Positions 1 to 9,732 of a DNA stretch of 64,000 nucleotides are shown in pieces. Source of the DNA: Davidsoniella eucalypti (Eukaryota; Ascomycota; Sordariomycetes; Microascales; Ceratocystidaceae); the NCBI GenBank assembly GCA_004009845.1, contig RMBW01000012.1:62001-126000 (forward strand), given 5' to 3'. A model generated the notes under the pieces. That model saw only the letters and a list, made by a program, of their open reading frames with translations. It searched no databases and was not told the origin of the DNA. A program made the position numbers and the translations under genes. Each line of letters begins with the position of its first letter. Position 1 is the stretch's first letter.

Positions 1-626
1 TAGGCGCAAACTCACTTCTCACCAGTGTTGCCTCGGGTGTCGGCGGACTAGCTAAAAAGCCCTGGGAAGGTGCTGAGCGTGAGGGTGCCCTCGGCTTCCT
101 CAAGGGAATGGGCAAGGGCGTCATTGGATTTGCTACCAAACCAGCCATTGGCGTTCTTGATTTGGCTAGCAATGTCTCTGAGGGTATCCGTAACACCACG
201 ACAGTATTCGATGGATCGGAGCTTGAGCCAGTCCGCAAGCCTCGCTTTGTTCCGACCGACGGTGTTGTACGGCCATACAATGCCCGTGAAGCGCTAGGCC
301 AGTATTGGCTCAAGCAAGTCGACAACGGCCGGTTCTTTGACGAACAATACATTGCTCACCTCGAGCTGCCACGTGAAGATCTAGTTGTTATCATCACCTT
401 TGCGCGCATTCTAGTGGTGTGGGCACGGAAGCTAAACGCCGAATGGGACATTCCTTTGAAGGAGATCCAAACCATCAGCAAAGAACGTACTGGACTGAGT
501 GTTTCCTTGCAAGGCGGTGCCGGCGGCCCTTTCATCCCTGTTAGTGACGAAAGTGGCCGTGCTTTCCTCTACCGCATGGTGGCTGTAGCCGTAGAGGAAT
601 ATAACCGCAAGTCCCGCACGCAGTAG
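1..626 (+). CDS. VPS13: VPS13 C-terminal end (5' partial)
   Basis: This is the last ~208 codons of a vacuolar protein sorting 13 protein, a giant bridge-like lipid transfer protein acting at membrane contact sites. The frame is open from the left edge of the window to the TAG at 624-626. The glycine-rich stretch near the start (SVASGVGGLAKKPWEGAERE, then GFLKGMGKGVIGFATKP) is the amphipathic ATG2_C-like segment of the family. It is followed by a pleckstrin-like C-terminal domain (LPREDLVVIITFARILVVW ... LKEIQTI). The rest of the gene, normally over 3000 codons, lies outside the window. It is convergent with the Stu2-like gene (3' end at 1281). Family assignment rests on recognition of these blocks. 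Only the missing 5' part limits it. Confidence 0.88.
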   Translation, partial: GANSLLTSVASGVGGLAKKPWEGAEREGALGFLKGMGKGVIGFATKPAIGVLDLASNVSEGIRNTTTVFDGSELEPVRKPRFVPTDGVVRPYNAREALGQYWLKQVDNGRFFDEQYIAHLELPREDLVVIITFARILVVWARKLNAEWDIPLKEIQTISKERTGLSVSLQGGAGGPFIPVSDESGRAFLYRMVAVAVEEYNRKSRTQ

Positions 627-1280
627 CCGTGGAAGACATTGCTTTTTTTTTCTTTTTTCAGTAATCTTATAGAGCTATCTAGCTCGGGAGACGTTGCTAG
701 TTGTGTGTATCTGTTTGAAGTATTATTGACTGCTCTACTTTGATTCAAGAGTATTCTATATATTCTTTATTTCTTGCATTACCTCCTGTATCATCATTTT
801 CTGTTTATATTATCGCACTATGAGCCCGCTGTTCTAGTTATGATCATTGTTTTAAACTCTTGTTAGTTCGGTTTACGATCTACTACTCAGATGGCTTCCT
901 ATTTTTTTCACTTAGCCATGTATCATACACAACACTTTTGAGTTGAAATTGTTATCATTATTTAGTTAGTACTTTGCTTTATCTTTTCCAAAATAGTTCT
1001 TTATTTCCATGCATCATTTTACAAATTATAATACACAGAAGTTCTAGTTTTCATGATTATTAAATACTATAGTTGATTTGAGCCTGAAAATATATTTAAA
1101 ACATACGTCGTAGAGAGGGGAATCACAAGAATGAGAGAGCATTGTAGAGAGATGCAAAATAAACCAAAAAAAAATACCAGACAGTGAAGAAGAGAAGCCA
1201 AGGTCGAGAAGGGTTCGATCAAATAAAAAAGCCAGCACAAAGAAGCGTTTGTACCGTTGTTTAGTAATCAACTGACTCGT
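627..1280. other. Convergent intergenic region
   Basis: AT-rich DNA between the 3' ends of the VPS13 and Stu2-like genes. It should hold both 3' UTRs and polyadenylation regions. There are T-runs just after the VPS13 stop (641-658) and an A-run at 1166-1175. No credible gene is seen. Confidence 0.6.
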
Positions 1281-4200
1281 CTATTGCCGAAAGCCCTGCT
1301 TAGCTTTCATCTGCTCGATTCGTGCCTTGAGTTGGCTTGTCACTTCTGCTGCACGTTTCCAACTCTCCACGCCTCCTCCACTATTTCCGCCGTTTCCGCC
1401 AGATCCTCCACTTCCGCCAACTGAGCCGCCATATCGCAGTTGAGAGTGATGCATCGAAGGCTGGTGTTCGTTCCGTTCGGCATAGCCATTGCTTCCTTGT
1501 GACCCGGCGTCATCGTTCTGGTAGTGATTGCTATAGGATGATGATGGCATCTGTATCACGGACTGGCGGTATGATGCCCGCGCGGGGCTAGCCCGGCCCG
1601 AGGCCATATTGTTTGCGCCACTGCCGTAGCTACCCAGGCTAGGGCTCAGTTTGGACCGTCCGTACATGGATTCACTGTTTCCGTTGCCGTTGCCATTCTC
1701 CTTCTCTTCACTCATGTTGCTAGCATAGCTGATACGCTGGTTGCCGTTGGCAGCCACACTGCCTGATCTGCTAGTGGCTTGTGAGCCTGGTCGGTTGTGG
1801 TTGTAAGTCGCGGGGCCGGGGCCGGTGCGTACTTCGTCGCGATATATTCCAGCGTCATCGTGTGTGGGAGAAGTCATACGTTCACGGTCTGTTGTCGCAG
1901 AAGATGCCTCAGTGTCAGTATTGCCGAAAGCCAAATCATGTGGTCTTTTCTTAAGACACTCACCACCAACTGGGCTGACGGCGCCACCCGGCCCTCTGAG
2001 ACCTTCTGCTTGGCTCAAGGCCCGCTTCAGTCGCTCCAACTCTCTTCTGAGCCGCTCATTGGTCTGCTCGGTCGCCTCCGCATCGCTGCGGGCCCGGACC
2101 AACTGTGTCTCCTTGGCTTTGATGCTCAGAACATCACGAGTATGATCTTCTATCAGGCTAGCATTCTGATTCTTGAGTTCCTGTATCTCAGAGAGTAGCT
2201 TGCTACGGTCCTGCTTCATGTCATCGATAAGCCTGGAGAGTCTGTCATTTGCCACTCGCAGTTCCTCGAGCTCGGCACGTTCAATGGCCGTGAAGCCGCT
2301 TGAAGGTGTGTGGATGGGTGGCGGAGTGGGCGACTCTGGAGGCATGATAGGGGCAGTAGCAGGCTTCGCAAGAGACCGGCCGGCTAGTCCTCCCCTGAGA
2401 CTACGGGGTGCAGCAGCAGGTGGCGGCGGTGCCGGTTCTTCCTCTGGCTCTTCTTCTGGCATGACAGGTGCAGCAGCAGGCTTGCGGGGTGATGCAAGAC
2501 CGCCCGGACCGGCAAGTCTACCGCGAGTAGATTTCAGACCGCCAAGCTTGGGTGCTGCCCGTGTTCCAGCTCGTGCCGGCGGGGGGTCGGGGGATGGCAT
2601 ACGGGGAGCGGCTGCCTTCTTGGGGGCTGCCTTACGGGTACCTCCGACAATCTTCTTTGGTGCCGGAGCAGCGGCCTTTGGTGCTGGTATTGGCTTCGGC
2701 TTCTCCTTGGCCTTGACTTCCGCCGTCTCGAAAAATTCCTTGATCCTGTTCTTGCGGATGTCGTCCAGGCCTTCCATGTGCGGGTTCATGGCACGCTCAC
2801 CAATGATCTTCATGATAGTTCCGAGAACCTCAGCACCACCAGAACGAAGGCCTTCGCTGGACTCCGATAGTAGCTTCTTGGCACATTCGACGATCTGCTG
2901 GATCTCAGCCTTGGCTGGCACAGTACGAGTTGTCCGCAGGCAGCGAATGAGGAACTTCATGATGCCTTCTTTGACCTGGGGGTTTTTGTGGCTCAAGAAG
3001 GTGGTAATATCTTCAAGGCAGTCCGTCAAAGATGTTGAAAGGAAAACGGCATCAAGAGCTGCACCAAGGGCATCGGCAACAGTTGCCTTCTTCTCTTTCA
3101 ATCTCTCCATGATTGGCTGCATAACAGTAGAACGATGCTTGGAATAACTGTGTCTCAGACCCTTTGCCAACACTTCGATACACTGAGCGGCCTGGGTGAC
3201 CACGGCAACATTGGCATCCTTCATGCACTTGGCGAGACATCTGTTGATTTCGTTGAAGTCGCCGTCCTTGATTCTTGGAACGTTGGCAACTGCATAGAGC
3301 GCTTCGACAGCCTCCTTTCTGTCTTTCCATTTAGAAGATGCTATGCCATCAGAGAATGATGCCGGGACGGCCTTCAAGATATCCTGAGGTTCAGCCAAAT
3401 CGAAGACATCGACCTCAACAGGTTCTTCCACTATGTCCTCACCTTCATCGTAATCCTCTTCTCCGACGGCCGGCCCGCGTTCTTTTGCGGCCTGTTGGGT
3501 ACGGAGTAAACGCTCCTGCTTTGGCGCAGCTTCGGCTTTTACCTTCTCAAATTGTGTCTCGAGATCAGTCTGCTGAGTAGGCTTCAGATCACCCCAGAAC
3601 ATAGGCTTCATAGCTTCCCGGAGCCATCTGTAGAACTCTACCGCAAGATTGGTGGCCTCTGCCCTCACGTTCTTGTCTGCGTGTCCGAAAGCTTTAGGAA
3701 GAGCCTTAAGGACAGGCTTAGGGTCGACTACTTTGCAACCGTAATTATGGAAGACGGTAGTGAACGCAGCTAGAGTCGCAGCAATTATTTTGGGTTGTTT
3801 ATTCGACAATCCAGGAATCATTTCTTCCACAACAGGGCCAGAGACATCTAGTTCAATGAGAAGCAAGAGAGACTCGACGGCGTTAGTCTTGATCGCAGCT
3901 CGTGCTGACGCCAAGGCTTTCTCGACCAGGCCGGAAACGACATGACCACGGGATCGTACGCCAGCCTCGCGGCCACCAAACTTGAGGAAGGCATTGAAAG
4001 CTAGTATTGCCTCTTGTTGAGCGGCGACATTGGAGTCTACGATAGCACTTTTCCACAATCCAGAGTCGAGCCAAAATGGTCGGAATATTGGGTCAGATTC
4101 GTCAGGAGTTTTCTCGAAAGCTTTAGCAGCCTCTTCGTATGCGCCTTTGCGGACTTTCCATTGCTATTTGGGGGGCAGGGCAGTTAGCATACAGATATAC

Positions 4201-4315
4201 AGATACATGGGGAACATGGCGTTTTGACTGTGAGTGGGAATTGATATTGACGACTAACCTTGTGTGAAAAGCGATCCTGTAGCGGAATGGAGCTGAAATC
4301 TTCCTCGTCGGCCAT
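1281..4315 (-). CDS. STU2: XMAP215/Stu2 family microtubule polymerase (TOG protein)
   Basis: Microtubule plus-end polymerase of the XMAP215/Dis1 family (Stu2, Alp14, AlpA), binding tubulin through TOG domains at spindle pole bodies and growing ends. The start is the ATG at 4315-4313 (MADEEDFSSIPLQDRFSHK). Exon 1 is 4259-4315, the intron is 4164-4258 with a GCTAAC branch site, and exon 2 is 1281-4163 beginning QWKVRKGAYEEAAKAF, giving about 979 aa. TOG1 spans roughly residues 1-240 (HEAT repeats, WKVRKGAYE) and TOG2 roughly 260-510 (SSKWKDRKEAVEALY). A basic Ala/Pro/Lys-rich linker follows (~510-690), then a coiled coil (~700-790) and a Ser/Gly/Asn-rich tail ending in a short helix (SWKRAAEVTSQLKARIEQMK). 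Two TOG domains plus a coiled coil is the fungal arrangement, and the length is close to yeast Stu2. A further in-frame intron is possible at 1889-1963. Confidence 0.92.
1889..1963 (-). other. Possible 75-base in-frame intron inside the Stu2-like gene
   Basis: On the minus strand this stretch begins GTGAGT, has a TACTGAC branch-like site about 26 bases before its end, and ends ACAACAG. It is 75 bases long (25 codons) and has no stop codon, so the reading frame is open whether or not it is spliced. It sits just after the coiled coil. Splicing would give ~954 aa instead of ~979 aa. Confidence 0.5.
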
Positions 4316-5634
4316 GATGTCACGATACTATGCGAGTGTGGGAGGGATCAAGAAATGCTACGGTATGAGGCGATCGGATTGGCGCACAGAGTGCTGCGGT
4401 ATGCTCGGTGGTGAGATAGCTCGATGTTCGTATATATGTCCACTGGATTCACGGGTGTCAGTTGGTCTTCTAGTTTGCGCTGGAGCATGTGACTGCAGAA
4501 TCAAATCCGGACATCTGTCAGTAAAGGTATCACACACAGATATGTAAATACAAGATTGCTTACCTTTTGCCTTTATGCCATATAGTGGTGTAAAGCACGT
4601 ACAAATATCGTTTTGCTGCAATATTCAGTACAGATGTGGCAGTTTCTTCTACACGTTGCGCGGTAGTTGCCTTGCCGTGGGAATTGGGGATGGATATCTT
4701 TCTTGTAAACGCGGTGGCCTCAGAAGCTCTAGCGTAAACGAACTTGTTTGTAGATAGATGCGCGTGATTCTCGTCAACAGCCAATTACCGATTGGAGACA
4801 GTACGAGGGCCAGTAGCGTAGTTAAGGCTGAAGCTGGTTTGGCTCAGATGTGGCTTGGGTACAGCTACGTGATGATAAAATATGTCAGACCAAAGCGTGT
4901 TGCAATTGCTTAGCGATGTTTTCTTTTGTTTTTCTTTGTGGTATTGTGATTCGAGGCGACAGCGGTCAGAATAGGATACTAAAGTAGTTGCCAGGCAGAA
5001 AATTGCTTGACAGGGGGTGTTGGTTCTGGGAAAGAAGCGAAAGTGTTTTCTAATCCAGCCAATCAATCATCGACCACTACAGCCACTATACTGCAGCGCA
5101 TTCATAGGGCAATCCTAATCAGGAGCTCCCACACGCTTACCTACAGTAGCACCTGTATTTTGCTGTTGGTTTTGGCCATTTCGGTTGTTGTTATTTGCAT
5201 GATATCGGCCCATTGATCCAATTCACTGATCAGCCAACCGATTATTCACATGGAATTCAATTTAAGTTAGGGCTTAATGCAATTTCGAATTCGGTTTTGC
5301 TTTTCTAGGAAGGTTCACATGCAGACAACCATCAAATTCGACCTAACTGTACAAATATAATGTACACAACCTACCAATGCTCACGACCTCGTCACGTGCT
5401 CACAGAAATCCAATATGCAACTACATATCAAAACTCACCGTCAATCGAGTTACAAGGAAGAGTACAGAGATTTTATTATATTATATTACTGGCAAATTCA
5501 AAAACTTCGGAATAATTATCACAAGCCTAACCCAACTGCGTTTACACATATCCGCATCTACCATACTGATAGTTTCCAACAAGAAATTAACGCCAACAAA
5601 CAAACAACTCCTATCCGACGCCTTGCCATGTTCG
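4316..5634. other. Intergenic region upstream of the Stu2-like gene
   Basis: Promoter and leader of the minus-strand Stu2-like gene, and the 3' flank of the LITAF-domain gene. ORFs here are short, mutually overlapping and lack recognisable domains. No RNA gene seen. Confidence 0.5.
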
Positions 5635-6714
5635 CTATTGTTTGACGCCTTGCATTTGTGGTAGTTGCTGACCAACTGCGGATTGTTGGGATGGCTGGAA
5701 CGCCGGGTGTGCGTTTTGGTTTGTCTGGGGCATGCTATGTTGCTGCATGTTCTGCATGGGAACATTCATCTGAGGTTGGGGAGCATATCCAGCATCTGTA
5801 GCAACCACACGGACGAGAACCTCTGTCCGGCCGCTGCGGTGGTATAGAGCAAGAGGAATTCCACAACTCTGGCAGTGATGACGAACATCCTTCATGCCGT
5901 CGATAAGGTAGGGAACACAGCAGCAGCATGTCACGCAGAATGCAATGGCAGCGATGAGATGAGTGAAGCCACCGGCCTCAAACGTCAACCGTGTAGGCGC
6001 ATAGTGGGAGCAGTTGGGGCAGACCACCGGCACCGAAGCACCCTGAAGAGCCTCGAGATGGGTAGGGGCAGGGCCGGTCATCTGAGGCTGTGGTACGGGG
6101 ACCGATTGAGCGGGGACTTGCTGAGTGTGAGGCATGGCTCCATAATGCGCCATGGGCGGCGGTGACATCGTCGGGGTCGGGATACTCTGGGGCTTGGAGT
6201 AGCCAGTGCTCTCCGGGTTGATAGGAGCGGTGGCTGCTACATATCCCGGAGGGTTTTGGTTTTGAGATACTCCAAATGAGCCAGTATGTGTGGGGCTCAT
6301 CGGGTCTGGAGTGCCGGTAACACTGGCCTCGTGTGGAAACATGGCAGGATTGGGTTCGGTTGGATTCTGGGCAGTATTCATCTCGTTTGGAGAGTATGGC
6401 TGGGATATATGAGAGGGTGACGTGGTGGTGGAGGGTGTTGTTGTATCGAAAGTACCAGTGTATTCGGAGGATAGGAACTGGAGACTTTGCTGCCGTTGAT
6501 GTTGTTGTTGTTGATATTGCTGCTGATGCTCAGGTCCGACAAGCTCAGGTAGATTGTCGTCACGGTTGCCAAGAACTTGTTGATTGGGTGTTACACCTCC
6601 AGTGTTGTGAACTTTGATAGTTAGAAATAGATAAAGTTAGCAACTAAAGTCGGTACTTGTACAGCGTGCGGTAGAAGAAAAACAGGAGAAAGAATCACCT
6701 CCTTGAGTAGCCAT
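5635..6714 (-). CDS. LITAF-domain membrane protein with Gln/Pro-rich N-terminus
   Basis: Small protein with a C-terminal LITAF (SIMPLE-like) zinc domain, a monotopic membrane module usually found on endosomal and lysosomal membranes. The long reading frame is open upstream of the internal Met at 6381 to a splice acceptor, so the start is placed at ATG 6714-6712. Exon 1 is only 16 bases (6699-6714), the intron is 6612-6698 (GTGATT..AAAG), and exon 2 is 5635-6611. The product is ~330 aa beginning MATQGVHNTGGVTPNQQV. Residues ~30-50 are Gln-rich and 50-195 Pro/Ser/Thr-rich. The domain has CPNC at ~203-206, a hydrophobic Cys-rich stretch (HLIAAIAFCVTCCCCVPYLI, ~223-242), then HHCQSCG at ~250-256, so both zinc knuckles are intact. 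A Gln/Met-rich tail follows. The function in fungi is not established. Confidence 0.85.
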
Positions 6715-9700
6715 GATCCTATGGTCTTATATAGTAAAACACTTGCTGAAAACAAGCGGATATATGTATGCTGCAGCTGCACAAAAGTTAAGTATTGGAG
6801 CGTACTTTTGTACCTTGACAAAGAAGAACAAAGACAAAAAAGAAAATAGGAAGAAAACCGAGATCTAAAAGACAGGATGGGCGTAGCAACTTGGAAATAT
6901 GGGGTTCGTGAAAGTGCCTCGGGCGTAATTTCTTCATCAACTTAACCCGCAGTCTACCAGCGTTCTTATATTTGTGTCTATTGACCATGCCTTCGCTTAC
7001 GCTAGTCCTAATTTTGAGTCTTTCAAGAGACATTGGATTTACATAACGCCCGATAACATAGAAACATCCTACAATTTACAACCCAAAATAATATATTGCA
7101 AGGATAATGCAACGCCTCCTTGAAAAACGGGCGATTGCATCTTAATCGCTCCGTAGCCAAAGCAACCGTACTAGTACCTGTATATGTACAGATATGTACA
7201 TGTATGTATTTATGTCTAACAGTAGAGGTAAATTACGTGAATGTAAGCTTAAATAAAGTAACTGTCCTTTTCTAAATGATCTACAAATGGACGTATCGCC
7301 TAAAAAGCCGGGCGTTATGTACGACACGATGGAGAGTTGATACGGAGCTATTTTTGGCATTGCGACTGTTATATAGAATTGTAATGTACTTTCAAAAACT
7401 TACATAGTGAGCTAGTTATAACCAGTTAGTTACATGGTTTTTATACATAAATCCAACTGCACAACTACGTATAATAGTAGTGGTAGCTATCCTAAATAGA
7501 TACAAAGTTACATGTTCTGAAATGGAGAGTTAGAGATTCATCTTTCTATTTGTTGTCTGTATACCCCCATTATCATGGAACATTCATAAGCTGTCGATTG
7601 ACCTCTATTTTCTATCTGATGGACAAACGAGTTAGATTTATAGAACAAGAATGCTGATATACCTGATTACATTAAACCATGAACTTGGCTTCCGAAATGT
7701 ACATGCTACTCTTTGTTTCTAACTATGACTAGTTACTACGTTTATTAACTGCCAAAAAATCTTCATAGCTCTATAGCTCCATAAGATAAATGAATTAAAA
7801 AAAAAATTTAACTGTCAAAATATAATGCAGTCAAGAACATAATACCTAGGGTGGTTTGCATTTTGGGGGATATTCGCATACAGAGTAATTGTAGGTAACT
7901 TGTATCTAAGGATACCGAGGTGCTACGTAGCTATTAAAGCTCCATTTCCACCTTGACAAAAATGAAAAAAAAGATTGAATTAGGTAAACTTGAAAGGTTG
8001 AAAGTCTGTTTTGTCAATGATGTAAGGATCGTATCTAAATGTATGAATTTAACTTACCACACCATTTTTAGTGTTTGATATTTTTCCTTGGCTTTAGGTC
8101 TCTTTAGCCTTTCCTTTCCCGAGCTGTTCTGGAATTATGTAGTTAGCTGTACGACATAGATTAAAATCTGATAACTACATAGTTATATAAATCATTTTAA
8201 CTATGTGCACATTACTTGTCTTGTTTGAAAGCATTCACTAAGAAATATCAAAAAAACTCCTAAAATTCTCTAAATATATATTTTGTATCATTGGGATTAT
8301 CTGTGCCTTTTAATGATTAACAACTTTGTTGGTCCTTATTTTGGTCAGCACTAAAGTATATACCTCAGTCTAAAGTCACACAAGCACCCAAGCCATAAAA
8401 GGGATAGTTCAGAAGAGAGGCAGTTAGGCAACATCATAAGACTATCACAATCAACTTGCATTGATTTGGAAGTCAAGCTAACAACTCTCTTCTGTTTGAA
8501 TGTATCTCAATGTCTAGAAAGAAACTTTGCCACAAAATAGCTGTATCTGTGTATAATATAACGTAACTACATATAACTACATACATAGTTAACTAGCTAT
8601 AGTCAAGAAAGAGTAAACATTCAGACCTAATGTGTCTTTTATTTTTGTGTGAAAAGGTTAGGGTCCCTACCTCTTTTCTACATCTCTACAATTTCTACAG
8701 TCTATATTACAGCCCCTAATACAATATCTAACTAAACGCTCTCTATTTGTAGCTAGTTCTCTTTGTATTCTCTTCTTTGGTACTTCTTGATATTGGACAA
8801 TGACTTCAACTTGTAATAGATCAAGAAGAAGCTAATTCCACTCTAAGTAACTAACACTGACTAATAGGAAAATCAAAGAAGTAACAAGAAACAAAACACA
8901 AAGAGAACTAGTTTCAATACAAACATATTAATAGACACAGTATAAAATCACCGTCTTTAACTTGCTTTCAGTCTTTGCCTTTGATACACCATACTTTATA
9001 AATGTAGGTTCTGACTTTTTTCTGCATCTATTTATTCTGCTTTTTGCTACTTCTTGATCTTGGACTTAGCTTTTTTCCCTTTTTTTAATTCGTAGCTGCA
9101 CTCACTACTGGGTAAATATTGATGTTGACTAGAATAAACCTTTGTACATTATGTTTCTACTAATCTACAGTCCGTGGCAATCGATATTACAGCATGGTCA
9201 AAAGAATCCTACTCCATAAGCTCTTACTTCACTCTCTTCTATTTAATGGATAAGTAACCTAGATCTATCACCAAGCAACTTTATGTAGCCAGACAAGGTT
9301 TAATTAAAGCCTGTTTTGGTAATAATGTGCTAGAGCAGCTAATAAGTGAGGTAATGATGCTTTAATAACCTTCTAGTTACAAACCAATGACTATCCTCCT
9401 TTCCTTCCCTTTCCTTTCCTTTCTTTAGATGTTGTAACAAAGTTTTGCCTTAGGCTCTTTCTGGCTGTCAGCCATTGATGTTTAATTTTAGCTCCTTTCA
9501 AATGCACACTAGGGTTGCACCCAATTGCCATTCTTGAAAGTGTTTAGGGTTACAATAATTCCGACAAGCGTCAGCCTTGTGTCTGGAAAATAGTCACAGC
9601 CTTGTACAAGATCTTTGTTGATATTGTTCTCGTTTTTGCCATGGTTTGAAGATCTTCCATCTCACGCTGACTTCAATGCTTACAATTTAACTTTTATTTT

Positions 9701-9732
9701 TCGAATTTCACAAAGCAACACTTCATAGCATC
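6715..9732. other. 3-kb AT-rich gene-free region
   Basis: No ORF here has a recognisable domain or a credible intron structure. The sequence is AT-rich with many TACATA/TAACTA-type words. A CCTTT-rich pyrimidine tract lies at 9398-9427. An 18-base word occurs twice with one mismatch (8781-8798 and 9048-9065). The right end (about 9600-9732) is the promoter and leader of the downstream G-patch gene. The composition would suit a decayed repeat, but I cannot identify one. Confidence 0.5.
8781..9065. repeat. Short imperfect direct repeat pair
   Basis: The word TACTTCTTGATATTGGAC at 8781-8798 recurs as TACTTCTTGATCTTGGAC at 9048-9065, 17 of 18 bases the same. Both sit in otherwise featureless AT-rich DNA, and they may be remnants of an older duplication or mobile element. 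Confidence 0.4.

Noticed and set aside
2173..3147. 324-codon plus-strand ORF
   Set aside because: It is the antisense shadow of the Ala/Pro/Lys-rich linker and TOG2 of the Stu2-like gene. The composition is Ser/Gly/Ala-rich and it has no domain.
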